Assembly: GCA_052148715.1 (NCBI GenBank)
Contig: JBKQHQ010000259.1
Location: 124,001-188,000, forward strand
Origin: JBKQHQ01 sp052148715
GTDB lineage: Bacteria; Pseudomonadota; Alphaproteobacteria; Rhizobiales; Xanthobacteraceae
Direction: 5' to 3'
DNA: 64,000 bases
Shown one piece after another: positions 8,084 to 16,969 of this stretch. Below the pieces are notes generated by a model, which was given only the letters and a program-made list of their open reading frames with translations, was not told the DNA's origin and searched no databases. How positions within the stretch are numbered: position 1 is the first letter of the stretch; each line of letters opens with the position of its first letter. Both the position numbers and the translations under genes were made by a program.

Positions 8084-9064
8084 CTACTCCATCTGCAGCA
8101 CGACGTTGCCGATCGCCTTGCCCTGCTCCACCGCCTGGTGGCCGGCGACGATGTCGTTGAGCGGAAGCGTCAGCGCCACGTTGTGGATGAGACGGTTCTG
8201 CTCCAGCATGCGCGTGATCTCGTCGACGGCGGCTGAGCGCTCCTGCGGCGTCAGGATGTAGACGAGAAAGAATTTCAGCTGGATCGCGTTTTGCAGGCAG
8301 AAGCTCGCCGGCAGGGTCGCTTCGGCTCCGCCGGTTCCGTAAATGATCACCCTGCCTTTGGGCCGCAGCACGCTTGGCAGCAGTTTGGCATTGGCGGCGA
8401 TATCGAGCTCGATCGCCGCGTCGACGCCACGCTTGCCGGTGATGTCCATGACCCGTTCGCCGACGTTCTCGCGTTTGTAGTCGATGACGTGATCCGCCCC
8501 GGCCGCCCGAGCGAGTTTCGCCTTCTCCGGCGAGCTGACCGTGGTGACGACGGTCGCGCCATGCGCCTTGGCGAATTGGATGGCGTAATGGGAAACCGCG
8601 CCGGCGCCGCCCGAGACGAGCACGACGGTGTCGCGGGTGGCGCCCGAAAGGGCGACCGCGTGCTGGGCCGTCATCGACGGAATACCGAGGCAGGCGCCTT
8701 CCTCGAAGCTCACCGTCGGCGGCAAACGCACCGCCTGCGCTTGCGGCAGCACCACGTATTCGGCCGCGGTCCCGAAGGGCCGTTGCCATTGCGCATTCCA
8801 GACCCACACCCGTTCGCCGATGCGGCTTTGTGCGACGCCCTCGCCTGCGAGGTCGATTTCGCCGGCGCCGTCGCTTTGGGGAATGACGCGCGGAAATGCG
8901 ATCTTGCGCGTCGCCCCGGCGCGGCTTTTCACGTCTGACGGATTGATCCCGGAGGTTTTTAGGCGAACCCGGACTTCGCCGGGACCGGGGCGCGGTGTCT
9001 CTACATCGCCGACGTAGAGCACGTCGGCGGCAGCTCCGTTCTTTTCGTAGTAGGCCGCGCGCAT
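8084..9064 (-). CDS. zinc-independent alcohol dehydrogenase / NADPH:quinone oxidoreductase family protein
   Basis: A 326-residue medium-chain dehydrogenase. The N-terminal GroES-like domain begins MRAAYYEKNGAAADVLYVGD and carries the quinone-oxidoreductase pattern SGINPSDVKSRAG. The NAD(P)-binding Rossmann fold has VLVSGGAGAVSHYAIQFAKAHGA, and HVIDYKREN lies near the nucleotide ribose site. No Cys-rich structural zinc lobe is present, which supports the zinc-free QOR branch. It probably reduces quinones or enoyl-type substrates with NADPH. ATG 9064 fits the family N-terminus. The AT-rich stretch 9180-9230 behind it could hold its promoter and that of the small gene at 9300. Confidence 0.85.
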   Translation of the reverse strand: MRAAYYEKNGAAADVLYVGDVETPRPGPGEVRVRLKTSGINPSDVKSRAGATRKIAFPRVIPQSDGAGEIDLAGEGVAQSRIGERVWVWNAQWQRPFGTAAEYVVLPQAQAVRLPPTVSFEEGACLGIPSMTAQHAVALSGATRDTVVLVSGGAGAVSHYAIQFAKAHGATVVTTVSSPEKAKLARAAGADHVIDYKRENVGERVMDITGKRGVDAAIELDIAANAKLLPSVLRPKGRVIIYGTGGAEATLPASFCLQNAIQLKFFLVYILTPQERSAAVDEITRMLEQNRLIHNVALTLPLNDIVAGHQAVEQGKAIGNVVLQME

Positions 9065-9299
9065 GATCAAACCTCGCTGTCGCTTCCGGATGAAGGTGCC
9101 GGATTGTAGCCGGCTTGATGCCGGCCGGCGAAAGGTGCGTCGCCGGCGTCTGCGTCTAGAACCACAGCGCGTCTGCGAGACAATCAATAGTAGTTATATT
9201 CGGCGATTAAATTATAAATGTGCAGGGAACATCGGAGTCCGCCCGAACGTTGCCTATGCGACGGAAGGCATCGGTGCCTTCGGAAAAAGGAGGTCGCCC

Positions 9300-9407
9300 A
9301 TGTGGATCTCTCTTTTCGGCATCGCCACGGCCTTGGCCATCGGGTTGAGCGTGGCGGCCACTCTGATGCAGCGGGACAGTAGGGAAGGATCGAAGGGTAC
9401 CTGCTGA
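9300..9407 (+). CDS. 35-residue single-pass membrane miniprotein
   Basis: This 35-codon frame is preceded by AAGGAGGT, a full Shine-Dalgarno match, at seven bases' spacing. The product is one hydrophobic segment (ISLFGIATALAIGLSVAATL) followed by a charged tail (QRDSREGSKGTC), so it should be a small inner-membrane protein. A strong GC-rich hairpin begins 23 bases after the stop. The region upstream, 9180-9230, is much more AT-rich than its neighbours and is a likely promoter. I recognise no family. Ribosome site, membrane segment and terminator together make it a good candidate despite its size. Confidence 0.55.
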   Translation: MWISLFGIATALAIGLSVAATLMQRDSREGSKGTC

Positions 9408-9429
9408 GCGATCGCGCTTTCGCGACGGA

Positions 9430-9459
9430 ACGAGGGGCGGCCGAGGGGTCGCCCCTCGT
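9430..9459 (+). terminator. GC-rich hairpin after the 35-residue gene
   Basis: ACGAGGGGCG (9430-9439) pairs perfectly with CGCCCCTCGT (9450-9459) around a 10-base loop. It lies between the small membrane-protein gene and the M24-family gene. No T-run follows, so termination strength is uncertain. Confidence 0.5.
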
Positions 9460-9496
9460 GACTCGCGGCGTCTCCGCAAGCTGATAAGGTGCCGGG

Positions 9497-10672
9497 ATGC
9501 GTGGCCTGTCTCCCCGTCTTCGCCAGCTCCTCAACGCCGACTACCCCCGCTACAGCGATACCGAGATGCGGCACCGGCGGGCCGCCGTTGAGGGCGCACT
9601 CGGCCAAGCCGGGCTTGACCACCTTGTTTTTTGTGGCGCCGCGCGGTTCGGCTCGGTGGTGCAGTGGCTGACGCAATGGCCGGTAACCGCGGAAGCGGTC
9701 GGGGTGCTGACGCCCGGTCTACCGGACGCGCTGTTCCTGCAATACGTGAACCACCCTGCCTTGGCGCGAATCCTGGCCGACAAGGCGACCGTTGCTTGGG
9801 GCGGCGAATCGTCGATCCGGGCCGCGGTCGGGGTGCTCGAGCAGCGCGGTGCCCGCACCGACCGGGTCGGCGTGATCGGGCCGATGCAATTCGAACAGCA
9901 TGCGACGTTGGCGGCCCGCTTCGGGCGGATCGCCAATCTCAACCGAGTCTATGCCCATCTGCGGCGCGTCAAATCCGCGGAGGAAATCGACTGGTTCCGC
10001 ATCGGAGCCGCGTTCAGCGATGCCGGCATGGCGGCCCTGCGCGACGGACTCAAGCCCGGACGCAACGAGCGTGAGCTCGGCGATCTGATCGAGCGCGCCT
10101 ACGTGGCACTGGGCGGCACCAACACGATCCACTACATCGGCGCGACGCCGATGCGCGACCCGCAAGTCGCCGTGCCGCGGCAGTTTCCGTCCACCCGTCG
10201 CGTGCGGTCCGGCGATATCGTCTTCGCCGAGATCAGCGCCGCCTTCTTCGATCACCCTGGGCAAGTTTTGCGCAGTTTTGCGGTCGGTGAGGAGCCGCCC
10301 CCGCTCTTCCGCGAGCTTCACGACGTCGCCGATGCGGCCTTTGACCGGATCGCCGCACTGCTCAAACCCGGCGTCAAGCCGATCGAAGTGGTGGAGGTCG
10401 CAAGCGTCATCGAGGAGGCCGGCTTCACCATCATCGATGATCTGCTGCACGGCTATGGCGGCGGCTATTTCCCGCCGATCCTGGGCAGCAAGAGCCGTCC
10501 GTCCGGAAAGATCCCGGAAGAACCCTTCGAGGCCGGCATGCTGGTGGTGATCCAGCCCAACGTGGTCACTCGCGATGGGAAGGCCGGCGTGCAGACCGGC
10601 GAGATGGTGCTGATCACGAACGACGGGATCGAACGGATGCATTCGATCCCACGCGGATTTGTGCGAGTTTAG
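9497..10672 (+). CDS. M24 (creatinase/aminopeptidase P) family protein with degenerate metal site
   Basis: A 391-residue protein with the creatinase N-terminal domain (to about residue 160) and a C-terminal pita-bread domain. Of the five canonical metal ligands only the His (LLHGYGGGYFPP) is clearly kept. The first Asp aligns with Glu (VFAEISAAF), the second Asp with Gln (GQVLRSF), the first Glu with Gln (VVIQPNVVT), and the second Glu with Gly in VQTGEMVLIT. A classical dinuclear peptidase site is therefore unlikely. It may be a non-peptidase member or use a different metal arrangement. Similar substituted proteins occur widely in Rhizobiales, so the change seems to be a subfamily trait and not decay. 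Confidence 0.8.
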   Translation: MRGLSPRLRQLLNADYPRYSDTEMRHRRAAVEGALGQAGLDHLVFCGAARFGSVVQWLTQWPVTAEAVGVLTPGLPDALFLQYVNHPALARILADKATVAWGGESSIRAAVGVLEQRGARTDRVGVIGPMQFEQHATLAARFGRIANLNRVYAHLRRVKSAEEIDWFRIGAAFSDAGMAALRDGLKPGRNERELGDLIERAYVALGGTNTIHYIGATPMRDPQVAVPRQFPSTRRVRSGDIVFAEISAAFFDHPGQVLRSFAVGEEPPPLFRELHDVADAAFDRIAALLKPGVKPIEVVEVASVIEEAGFTIIDDLLHGYGGGYFPPILGSKSRPSGKIPEEPFEAGMLVVIQPNVVTRDGKAGVQTGEMVLITNDGIERMHSIPRGFVRV

Positions 10673-10700
10673 TCCACACGCCTATTGCGGGCTAAAGCTT

Positions 10701-10859
10701 CTATCCGCTAGCCCGGCGATCGTCGATGTTGTTGGCCACCTCCTCGCAAACCGTGGCCAAGTCCAAAAATTCTTGCTTGATGAAGGGGTCCTCGGCTTTT
10801 TCCGCCAGCTGCCGGTAATTCGTCGCCTGGTCGCGCAGGTAGTCCGAGTAATGCTGCAT
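10701..10859 (-). CDS. small conserved protein, 52 residues
   Basis: The minus-strand frame encodes MQHYSDYLRDQATNYRQLAE, then a segment with EFLDLATVCEEVANNIDD and a stop after 52 codons. The helical, charged pattern (DYLRxQAxxYRxLAE ... LDLAxVCEEVANNIED) recurs in small rhizobial proteins annotated only as hypothetical, which makes this a real gene and not a chance frame. It is probably a soluble helical hairpin; no function is known. It converges with the M24-family gene, its stop lying 28 bases from that gene's stop. Confidence 0.6.
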   Translation of the reverse strand: MQHYSDYLRDQATNYRQLAEKAEDPFIKQEFLDLATVCEEVANNIDDRRASG

Positions 10860-11406
10860 GACGTTGCACTCGCTTTTTCAACATAATGCGCCGCAGCGCT
10901 TCGCCAATCCCTCGACACGGATGCGGGAATCGCATCAGCCGCTGGATAGTGCCGCGCCGCCGCTCGAGCGCCGCCATGGCACCTGCGGGTCGATCCTACT
11001 CCGCGGCGTCGGTTTGCAATTTTAGCACTCTTACGAGCCCACCTCATCCGGGCGAAATCATATGTTTCATGCCAGGAATCGGACAAAGGCGGCAGGACCC
11101 TATTGCCGCCTCGCGATCGCGTCGATCCACTCACGCTGCGTCGCGGCATCTGTCCCCGATCGACACTCCGCGCCCATTCGGCGGCTTTGCGTGAACAAAT
11201 TTGCTCTATCGAGGACGTCCGATTCCGTCAAGGTTACCCAATCGTTTATTCAGGGCGGTAGACGAAACATAAAGAATGCCGATTCAGCTTCTGTTCAGCA
11301 TAGTTCGAGAACCGCCCAAAGCTTCACCAATTCAATACTAGACCGCGACCTATATTCATCAGGGACAGGCGAGGGAAGGTTTTGGTGGCGTCTCTAAGGA
11401 TCTGCC
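10860..11406. other. 547-base non-coding stretch before the pilus operon
   Basis: I see no convincing gene here; short frames on both strands have no ribosome site or family resemblance. The last 200 bases become AT-richer (for example ACCAATTCAATACTAGACC and CCTATATTCATCAGGG) and probably hold the cpaB promoter. The half nearest 10860 should hold the promoter of the 52-residue minus-strand gene. Unlike many tad loci there is no pilin (flp/pilA) gene in it. Confidence 0.6.
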
Positions 11407-12282
11407 GTGCGTATCAGCACCGTCGTGATGATCGCGTTTGCCGTGGTGTTCGGCCTACTCGCCGTATTCGTTGCGCAAACTTGGCTCAACAATCAGGCCG
11501 AATTGCGCATGAAGAGCCTCGAGGCCCATAAACAGCCGGTGAATGCCCGCACGATCGTCGTTGCCAGCAAGCCGCTGCGCTTCGGCAACGAGGTCACGGC
11601 GCAAGCCTTGCGCGAAGTGCCGTGGCCGGAAGAGGCGCTGCCGAGCGGCGCCTTTGCCAGCACGGCCGATCTACTGACGGGCGGCAGGCGGGTCGTATTG
11701 ACGGCCATCGAAGCGAATGAGCCGATCCTCGCCACAAAAATTACCGGCGCGGGACAACGGGCGACGTTGTCGGCGTTGCTGCACGAAGGAATGAAGGCCG
11801 TCACCATCCGCGTCAATGACGTCGAAGGCGTCGCCGGCTTCGTGCTTCCCGGCGATCGCGTCGATGTCATGCTGTCCCGGCCTGGCACGGCGCCGACCAC
11901 CGACGTGGTCGTACAGGACGCGCGGGTGCTGGCGGTCGATCAGATCGCCGATGAACGCGTGGATAAACCGTCGGTCGTCAAGGCGGTCACCTTGGAAGTT
12001 GAGATCAACGCCGCGCAAAAAATCGCGCTTGCCGCCTTGGTCGGCAATCTATCGCTGGTGTTGCGCAAGGCCGGCGAGGCCATGGCCGAGGTCACGCGGC
12101 GGGTCACGCTCCTGGATCTTCAGTCGCCGAGCCTAGCCATGGTGCGGGAACGCCCGAAGGGCAATGGCTCACTCGCGACGGTGACGGTCACGCGGGCGTC
12201 GACCAAGCAGGAATACAGCGTGCCGGCCGAAAAGGCCGACGGACATATTGCGGCATCCGCAGGGGAGCACGCGGGCTACTGA
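11407..12282 (+). CDS. cpaB: Flp pilus assembly protein CpaB (RcpC)
   Basis: A 291-residue protein with an N-terminal membrane anchor (STVVMIAFAVVFGLLAVFVAQTWL) and a periplasmic part. A SAF domain runs from about residue 45 (ARTIVVASKPLRFGNEVTAQAL), followed by the CpaB/RcpC segment GDRVDVMLSR and VTLEVEINAAQKIALAALVG. CpaB works with the secretin CpaC in the periplasm and may bind peptidoglycan through the SAF domain. The start is GTG, supported by AAGGA ten bases upstream. It is the first gene of a compact cpaB-C-D-E-F-tadB-tadC operon. Confidence 0.93.
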   Translation: MRISTVVMIAFAVVFGLLAVFVAQTWLNNQAELRMKSLEAHKQPVNARTIVVASKPLRFGNEVTAQALREVPWPEEALPSGAFASTADLLTGGRRVVLTAIEANEPILATKITGAGQRATLSALLHEGMKAVTIRVNDVEGVAGFVLPGDRVDVMLSRPGTAPTTDVVVQDARVLAVDQIADERVDKPSVVKAVTLEVEINAAQKIALAALVGNLSLVLRKAGEAMAEVTRRVTLLDLQSPSLAMVRERPKGNGSLATVTVTRASTKQEYSVPAEKADGHIAASAGEHAGY

Positions 12283-12325
12283 CCGGGGCATTGGCGAGCA
12301 TTTGGGGAACAAGGGGGACGTGGAC

Positions 12326-13885
12326 ATGACAATCCGGATTAAGCGTCGCGGCGGAGGTACAAGGCATCGTCCATGTTCGCGTACGCTGCGGCTCGCGGCG
12401 ATCACGCTGGCGGCGGTCGCGGCACTGATGTCGGCGGTGGGCCAAGCCCAGGCGCAGCACGTCGTGCAGATCAGCGGCGCTAAGCGCACGGCGATGGTGG
12501 AGGTTCCGGTCGGAAAGTCCGAGGATGTCCGCACCGACGCAAGCTTCGTCGACGTCATCGTCGGCAATCCGGATATCGCCGACGTCAACCCATTGACCGA
12601 CCGTTCATTATCCATTCTTGGCAGGAAGCCCGGCACCACGCGCGTGTCCGCCTATGGCGAGGGGAAGAAGCTGATCGGCGTGTTCGACGTCGAGGTGGCC
12701 TACGACACGAGCGTGCTGTCGGCGGAGATCAGGCGCCGCTTTCCGCATGCGGGGCTCAGGGTGTCGTCGGTCAACGGCCGCATTCTGCTTTCCGGCACCG
12801 CGCCGGATGCGGTGACAGTCGATTTGGCAATGACGATCGCGAAGCAGTTCGTGCCGGACGTCATCAATTCGGTCGAGGTGCTGCAGGCGCAGCAAGTGAT
12901 GCTCGAGGTGCGTTTCGTCGAGATATCGCGCACGGCGAGCCGCGAGCTTGGTGTCCAGTGGAACGTCTTCGGCAGCAGCACGATCGTCAATACCGGATCG
13001 CAGCTGCCCGCCAGCCAGCTGCCCATTACGACCCCGGGCGGAGCCTTCCAGCAGCCGGGAACGACGGTCGGGGGGGCGAATTTGGTCGGCAATGTGCCCA
13101 TCTCGCCGGTCGTGGCCGGCGGCGTCCTATCGGGCACAGCGCCATTCGGATTTCTGGTCAGCCGGCTCGTCGGCGGCGCCAATCCGATCGATGTACAGCT
13201 CAACGCGCTCGAGCAAAAAGGCGTCGCCCGCTCGCTTGCCGAGCCCAATTTAGTCGCCTTGTCCGGCGACACGGCAAGCTTTCTCGCCGGCGGTGAATAT
13301 CCGATCCCGGTCCCAGGGTCGCTCGGCACGGTCACCATCGATTTCAAGAAATATGGTGTAGGCCTTGCGTTCACTCCGACCGTGCTCAGCCGCGGCCTCG
13401 TCAACCTGAAAATCGAGCCGGAGGTCAGCCAGCTCGACACCAGCCATCCGGTGACCATCGCCGGGATCTCGGTGCCGCCGCTGATCGTGCGGCGTGCCAG
13501 CACCACGCTCGAGCTGCGCGACGGCCAAAGCTTTGTTCTCGGCGGCATGCTGCAGACTGTTGGACAGAACAATTTGGAGCAGCTCCCATGGCTGGGCGAC
13601 ATCCCGGTGCTCGGCGCGCTCTTTCGCAGCGCCAGCTATCTGAAGAATGAGACGGATCTCGTGATCATCGTCACTCCGCATATCGTGGCGCCGATGCGGC
13701 CCGGAGACATGATCAAGACCCCGCTCGACAGCACGCTGCCGCCGAACGATCCGGACTTCTTCCTCATGGGCAAGACCGAGATCACGCCGACCATGGCCCG
13801 CCTAGCGGCCAACGCCGACCGGCCCTTCGTCGGCCATGTACTGGATATGCCGAAAGGACAACCGCATGTCATGGTTCGTAACTAG
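12326..13885 (+). CDS. cpaC: tad-type outer-membrane secretin CpaC (RcpA)
   Basis: A 519-residue secretin. A basic N-terminus plus hydrophobic stretch (LRLAAITLAAVAALMSAVGQAQA) forms a signal peptide. Next come the pilus secretin N-domain (PVGKSEDVRTDASFVDVIVGNPDIADVNPL), a BON-like domain (FPHAGLRVSSVNGRILLSG) and the C-terminal secretin barrel with VPPLIVRRASTTLELRDGQS and LPWLGDIPVLGALFRS. It forms the pore through which the Flp pilus leaves. The chosen ATG gives a proper signal peptide; an earlier in-frame ATG does not. Its end overlaps the start of the cpaD-like gene by 20 bases, implying coupled translation. Confidence 0.94.
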   Translation: MTIRIKRRGGGTRHRPCSRTLRLAAITLAAVAALMSAVGQAQAQHVVQISGAKRTAMVEVPVGKSEDVRTDASFVDVIVGNPDIADVNPLTDRSLSILGRKPGTTRVSAYGEGKKLIGVFDVEVAYDTSVLSAEIRRRFPHAGLRVSSVNGRILLSGTAPDAVTVDLAMTIAKQFVPDVINSVEVLQAQQVMLEVRFVEISRTASRELGVQWNVFGSSTIVNTGSQLPASQLPITTPGGAFQQPGTTVGGANLVGNVPISPVVAGGVLSGTAPFGFLVSRLVGGANPIDVQLNALEQKGVARSLAEPNLVALSGDTASFLAGGEYPIPVPGSLGTVTIDFKKYGVGLAFTPTVLSRGLVNLKIEPEVSQLDTSHPVTIAGISVPPLIVRRASTTLELRDGQSFVLGGMLQTVGQNNLEQLPWLGDIPVLGALFRSASYLKNETDLVIIVTPHIVAPMRPGDMIKTPLDSTLPPNDPDFFLMGKTEITPTMARLAANADRPFVGHVLDMPKGQPHVMVRN

Positions 13886-14228
13886 CGTCCGCTTTGGGGC
13901 GGCTGGCCTGGTTGTTGCGCTCGGCGCGCTGAGCGGAGGCTGCTCCGATCTTTATCTCGACCGCCGCGACACGATTGCGCTGTCCGCGGGAGATGCGCTC
14001 GCCAGCGACAAGGCTGTGCAGATGATCGATCCGTGGCCGCCGAAGAGCGGCAACCGCAAGATTGCGTTCAATGGCCAAAGGATGCAGGCGGCGATGGTGC
14101 GTTACCGGACTAATCGAGTGATTGAACCGCGGCCCCTGACAACGAACTCTGTGGTCCCGGCGGATGCGCAAACCCAAACGCCAACGGCGGCGGCAGCTGC
14201 GCCGTCGTCAACTCCGGCCGGGCAATAG
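13866..14228 (+). CDS. short CpaD-like pilus-locus protein
   Basis: A 120-residue protein in the cpaD position. It has a hydrophobic N-terminus (SVRFGAAGLVVALGALSGGC) followed by SDLYLDRRDTIALSAGDALASDKAVQMIDPWPP and NGQRMQAAMVRYR. This is the short Rhizobiales version; classical CpaD proteins are about 200 residues. The cysteine suggests a lipoprotein, but the residues before it (LSGGC) fit the lipobox poorly. The C-terminus is Pro/Thr/Ala-rich and probably disordered. It overlaps cpaC. Likely role: outer-membrane or periplasmic accessory to the secretin, inferred from position. Confidence 0.75.
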   Translation: MSWFVTSVRFGAAGLVVALGALSGGCSDLYLDRRDTIALSAGDALASDKAVQMIDPWPPKSGNRKIAFNGQRMQAAMVRYRTNRVIEPRPLTTNSVVPADAQTQTPTAAAAAPSSTPAGQ

Positions 14229-14262
14229 TGCGGCGCGGTGCCGAACGGAATGTGAGTCGCAC

Positions 14263-15480
14263 ATGAGAATCGGACCGGCTTCGACCAAGATCCGCGTGCA
14301 TATGCTGACTGCCGACGCGGCCTTCGCCCAGTCCGTGACGGAGACGTTTACGACGAGCGGGCAGATCGACCTGCAAATGATGCCCGGCACATTGGCATCG
14401 CTGGGCGAGACGTTTCCGGTCGACGGCGCCACCGTTGTGGTGATCGATCTTGATGCCGGCCAGGAAGACGAGCTGCAGGCGCTGCAGCGCCTGATCATCC
14501 GCATCGGCGCGTGGCCGCCGGTGGTCGTGCTCGCCCCGGCGTTCGACGGGGTCGTCGCCCGCCGGCTCATCCAAATGCGCGCGGCCGACTTTTTGGTCAA
14601 GCCGGTGTCGCCGCTCGAGCTCGCGCAGGCCTGCGCCCGCGTGGCGCAAGGCCCTATCTCCTCGGCAACGACTGATGCGCAAATCTATACGTTCCTGCCC
14701 GCGGTCGGCGGAGCCGGGGTCACCACGATCGCGGTGCAGACGGCGATGTTGCTGCTCAATAGCGGGCAGCGCGAAAAGACCTCGACCTGCCTGGTTGATC
14801 TCGACTTTCAGCACGGGGCCTGCGCCGACTACTTGGACCTGGAGCCGCGGCTCAATCTCGGCGAGATCGAACCGCGTCCGGAGCGTCTCGACCGGCAATT
14901 GCTCGAGGTGATGCTGTCGCATCATTCCTCCGGGCTCGCCGTTATTGCCGCACCGAACCGGCCGGCGGAGATGCGCTCTTTTGATCCCGACGTGGTGACG
15001 CGACTGCTTGATCTCGTGTCGACCCATTTCGACTACGTCGTGTTTGATATGCCGCGCACCTGGTTTTCCTGGACCGACAGCGTGCTCCTCGGCTCGAACC
15101 GCTTGTTCGTCGTCTGCGAAACGACGGTTCCCGGATTGCGTCATGCCAAGCAGCTCGTCGCCGCCATTCGCGAGCGGCTGGGGGAAGGGACGCAGCCGCA
15201 AGTGATCGTCAACCGCTTCGAGCAGCGAATGTTCTCGGCCGGTTTGCGGCGCAGCGATATCGTGCAGGCGCTCGGCGATGATTTCGTCGCCGCCATTCCC
15301 AACAACTACGCGCTGGTGCGCGAGGCGATCGACCGCGGGGTGCCGCTCGACGACGTGAAGCCGGGGAACAGGATCACGCAGCAACTCAAGAAGCTGATCG
15401 CCCCGCAAGTTGCCGCCAAATCGGCACAAGCCCAAGAAGCCGCCCCGCACAAGAAATTCAAGCCCTCGTTCGCCCGATGA
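14263..15480 (+). CDS. cpaE: pilus assembly ATPase-like protein CpaE (TadZ)
   Basis: A 405-residue protein. Residues 1-130 resemble an atypical receiver domain (VVVIDLD, VVLAPAF, DFLVKPVSP); the rest is a ParA/MinD-type ATPase fold. The Walker A region reads LPAVGGAGVTTIAVQTA (about 146-160), where the usual Lys residues are missing, so nucleotide hydrolysis is doubtful. Walker A' and B-like segments (TCLVDLDFQHGACADYLDLEP; YVVFDMPRTW) are present. CpaE/TadZ localises the secretion machine at the pole. ATG 14263 is favoured because the upstream extension is highly basic and overlaps the preceding gene. Confidence 0.92.
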   Translation: MRIGPASTKIRVHMLTADAAFAQSVTETFTTSGQIDLQMMPGTLASLGETFPVDGATVVVIDLDAGQEDELQALQRLIIRIGAWPPVVVLAPAFDGVVARRLIQMRAADFLVKPVSPLELAQACARVAQGPISSATTDAQIYTFLPAVGGAGVTTIAVQTAMLLLNSGQREKTSTCLVDLDFQHGACADYLDLEPRLNLGEIEPRPERLDRQLLEVMLSHHSSGLAVIAAPNRPAEMRSFDPDVVTRLLDLVSTHFDYVVFDMPRTWFSWTDSVLLGSNRLFVVCETTVPGLRHAKQLVAAIRERLGEGTQPQVIVNRFEQRMFSAGLRRSDIVQALGDDFVAAIPNNYALVREAIDRGVPLDDVKPGNRITQQLKKLIAPQVAAKSAQAQEAAPHKKFKPSFAR

Positions 15481-15515
15481 GAAGCGGCTGAGCAGGCGTC
15501 GATGCGTAGCAGAGC

Positions 15516-16964
15516 ATGAGCAAGGGAGCAGGATTGAGCGGTCGGTTCACGGCGCGGCGCGCTGCCGTGCCTGATCTCGTGCCGACGATCGAAGAGCCGT
15601 CGGCGCTCGACGGCGTCTCCTGGACCGTATTTCCGGAGCAGCCTTCGGAGCCCGCGTCGGCAAATGCCGGCGCCAACGCCAATCCGCTCCTCAGCGATAA
15701 ACTGCTCGACGCCAAGGTGCGGTTGCACCGTCGGCTGATCGAGGAAATCAATCTGTCGGCGCTGGAGAAGCTGCCCGAGGAAGAGATTCGGCACCACATT
15801 CAACAACTGGTAACGCAGTATATTTTGGTCGAGCGGTTGGCGCTGAACGCGCAAGAGCTGGCCGATTTCGTGTCCGAGATCCTCGACGAGATGACGGGGC
15901 TCGGCCCCCTTGAGCCGTTGCTCAAGGACCCTGGCATCAGCGATATTTTGATCAACGGCCACGAATGCGTGTACGTGGAGCGCGGCGGCATGCTCGAGCC
16001 CACCGCCGTGCGCTTCAAGGACGAGGCGCACCTGCTGCGCATCGTCAACAAGATCGTCTCCGCGGTCGGCCGCCGGGTGGACGAATCGCATCCGATGTGC
16101 GACGCGCGGTTGCTCGACGGCTCGCGCGTGAACGTCGCCGTGCGCCCGATCGCGGTCGACGGCCCGCTGATGTCGATCCGGAAATTTTCCAAGAAGCCGT
16201 TCAACCTCAACCGGCTGGTCGAGATCGGCGCGCTTCGCCCGCCGATGGCCGAGGTCCTGGCAGCCGCCGTGAAGGCGCGTGTCACGCTGATCATCTCCGG
16301 CGGCACCGGCTCGGGCAAGACGACGATGCTCAATGCGCTGTCGGCTTTCATTTCGGAGAAGGAGCGCCTGCTGACGATCGAGGACGCGGCCGAGCTGCAG
16401 CTGCAGCAGCCCCACGTCGGGCGGATGGAGACGCGGCCGCCGAATACGGAAGGCAAGGGTGAGATCCGCCAACGCGAGCTCGTCAAGAACGCGCTGCGCA
16501 TGCGTCCCGATCGCATCATCCTCGGTGAGTGCCGTGGCGAGGAAGCCTTCGACATGCTGCAGGCGATGAATACCGGCCATGAAGGGTCGATGGCGACCAT
16601 CCACGCCAACGCCCCGCGTGAGGCGGTTTCCCGCCTCGAGCAAATGATCGGCATGGCCGGCTTGCCGATGACCATCGCCAGCATCCGCGGCCAGATCGCC
16701 GCCGCCATCCGCGTCATCGTGCAGCTGCAGCGTTTGGCCGACGGCAAGCGCCGCGTCACCAGCATCGCCGAGATCACGGGTCTCGAAGGCGACATCATCC
16801 AGATGCAAGAGATCTATAAATTCGTCCGCAGCGGCACCGCGGCGGATGGAAGCGTGCAGGGTCACTTTCAGGCGACCGGCGTGCGGCCGCGCTTCCTGAA
16901 CGATCTCATCGCGCACGGCATCAAGATCCCGGGCACCTATTTCGATCCCGGGCAACCGCTCTGA
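15516..16964 (+). CDS. cpaF: type II/IV secretion ATPase CpaF (TadA)
   Basis: A 482-residue hexameric assembly ATPase powering Flp pilus extension and retraction at the inner membrane. The N-terminal helical part (to about residue 130) leads to GLGPLEPLLKDPGISDILING, typical of CpaF. Walker A is SGGTGSGKTTMLNAL (about 262-276); the Asp box is LLTIEDAAELQL; Walker B is RPDRIILGECRGEEAFDMLQAMNTGHEGSMATIHAN, spanning the His box. All catalytic elements are intact. It follows cpaE by 35 bases and precedes tadB by five. Confidence 0.95.
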   Translation: MSKGAGLSGRFTARRAAVPDLVPTIEEPSALDGVSWTVFPEQPSEPASANAGANANPLLSDKLLDAKVRLHRRLIEEINLSALEKLPEEEIRHHIQQLVTQYILVERLALNAQELADFVSEILDEMTGLGPLEPLLKDPGISDILINGHECVYVERGGMLEPTAVRFKDEAHLLRIVNKIVSAVGRRVDESHPMCDARLLDGSRVNVAVRPIAVDGPLMSIRKFSKKPFNLNRLVEIGALRPPMAEVLAAAVKARVTLIISGGTGSGKTTMLNALSAFISEKERLLTIEDAAELQLQQPHVGRMETRPPNTEGKGEIRQRELVKNALRMRPDRIILGECRGEEAFDMLQAMNTGHEGSMATIHANAPREAVSRLEQMIGMAGLPMTIASIRGQIAAAIRVIVQLQRLADGKRRVTSIAEITGLEGDIIQMQEIYKFVRSGTAADGSVQGHFQATGVRPRFLNDLIAHGIKIPGTYFDPGQPL

Positions 16965-16969
16965 ACGCC

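Noticed and set aside
15306..16955. A 549-codon minus-strand frame opposite cpaF
   Set aside because: Shadow of cpaF, rich in Arg/His/Asp repeats typical of antisense frames; no ribosome site or family match.
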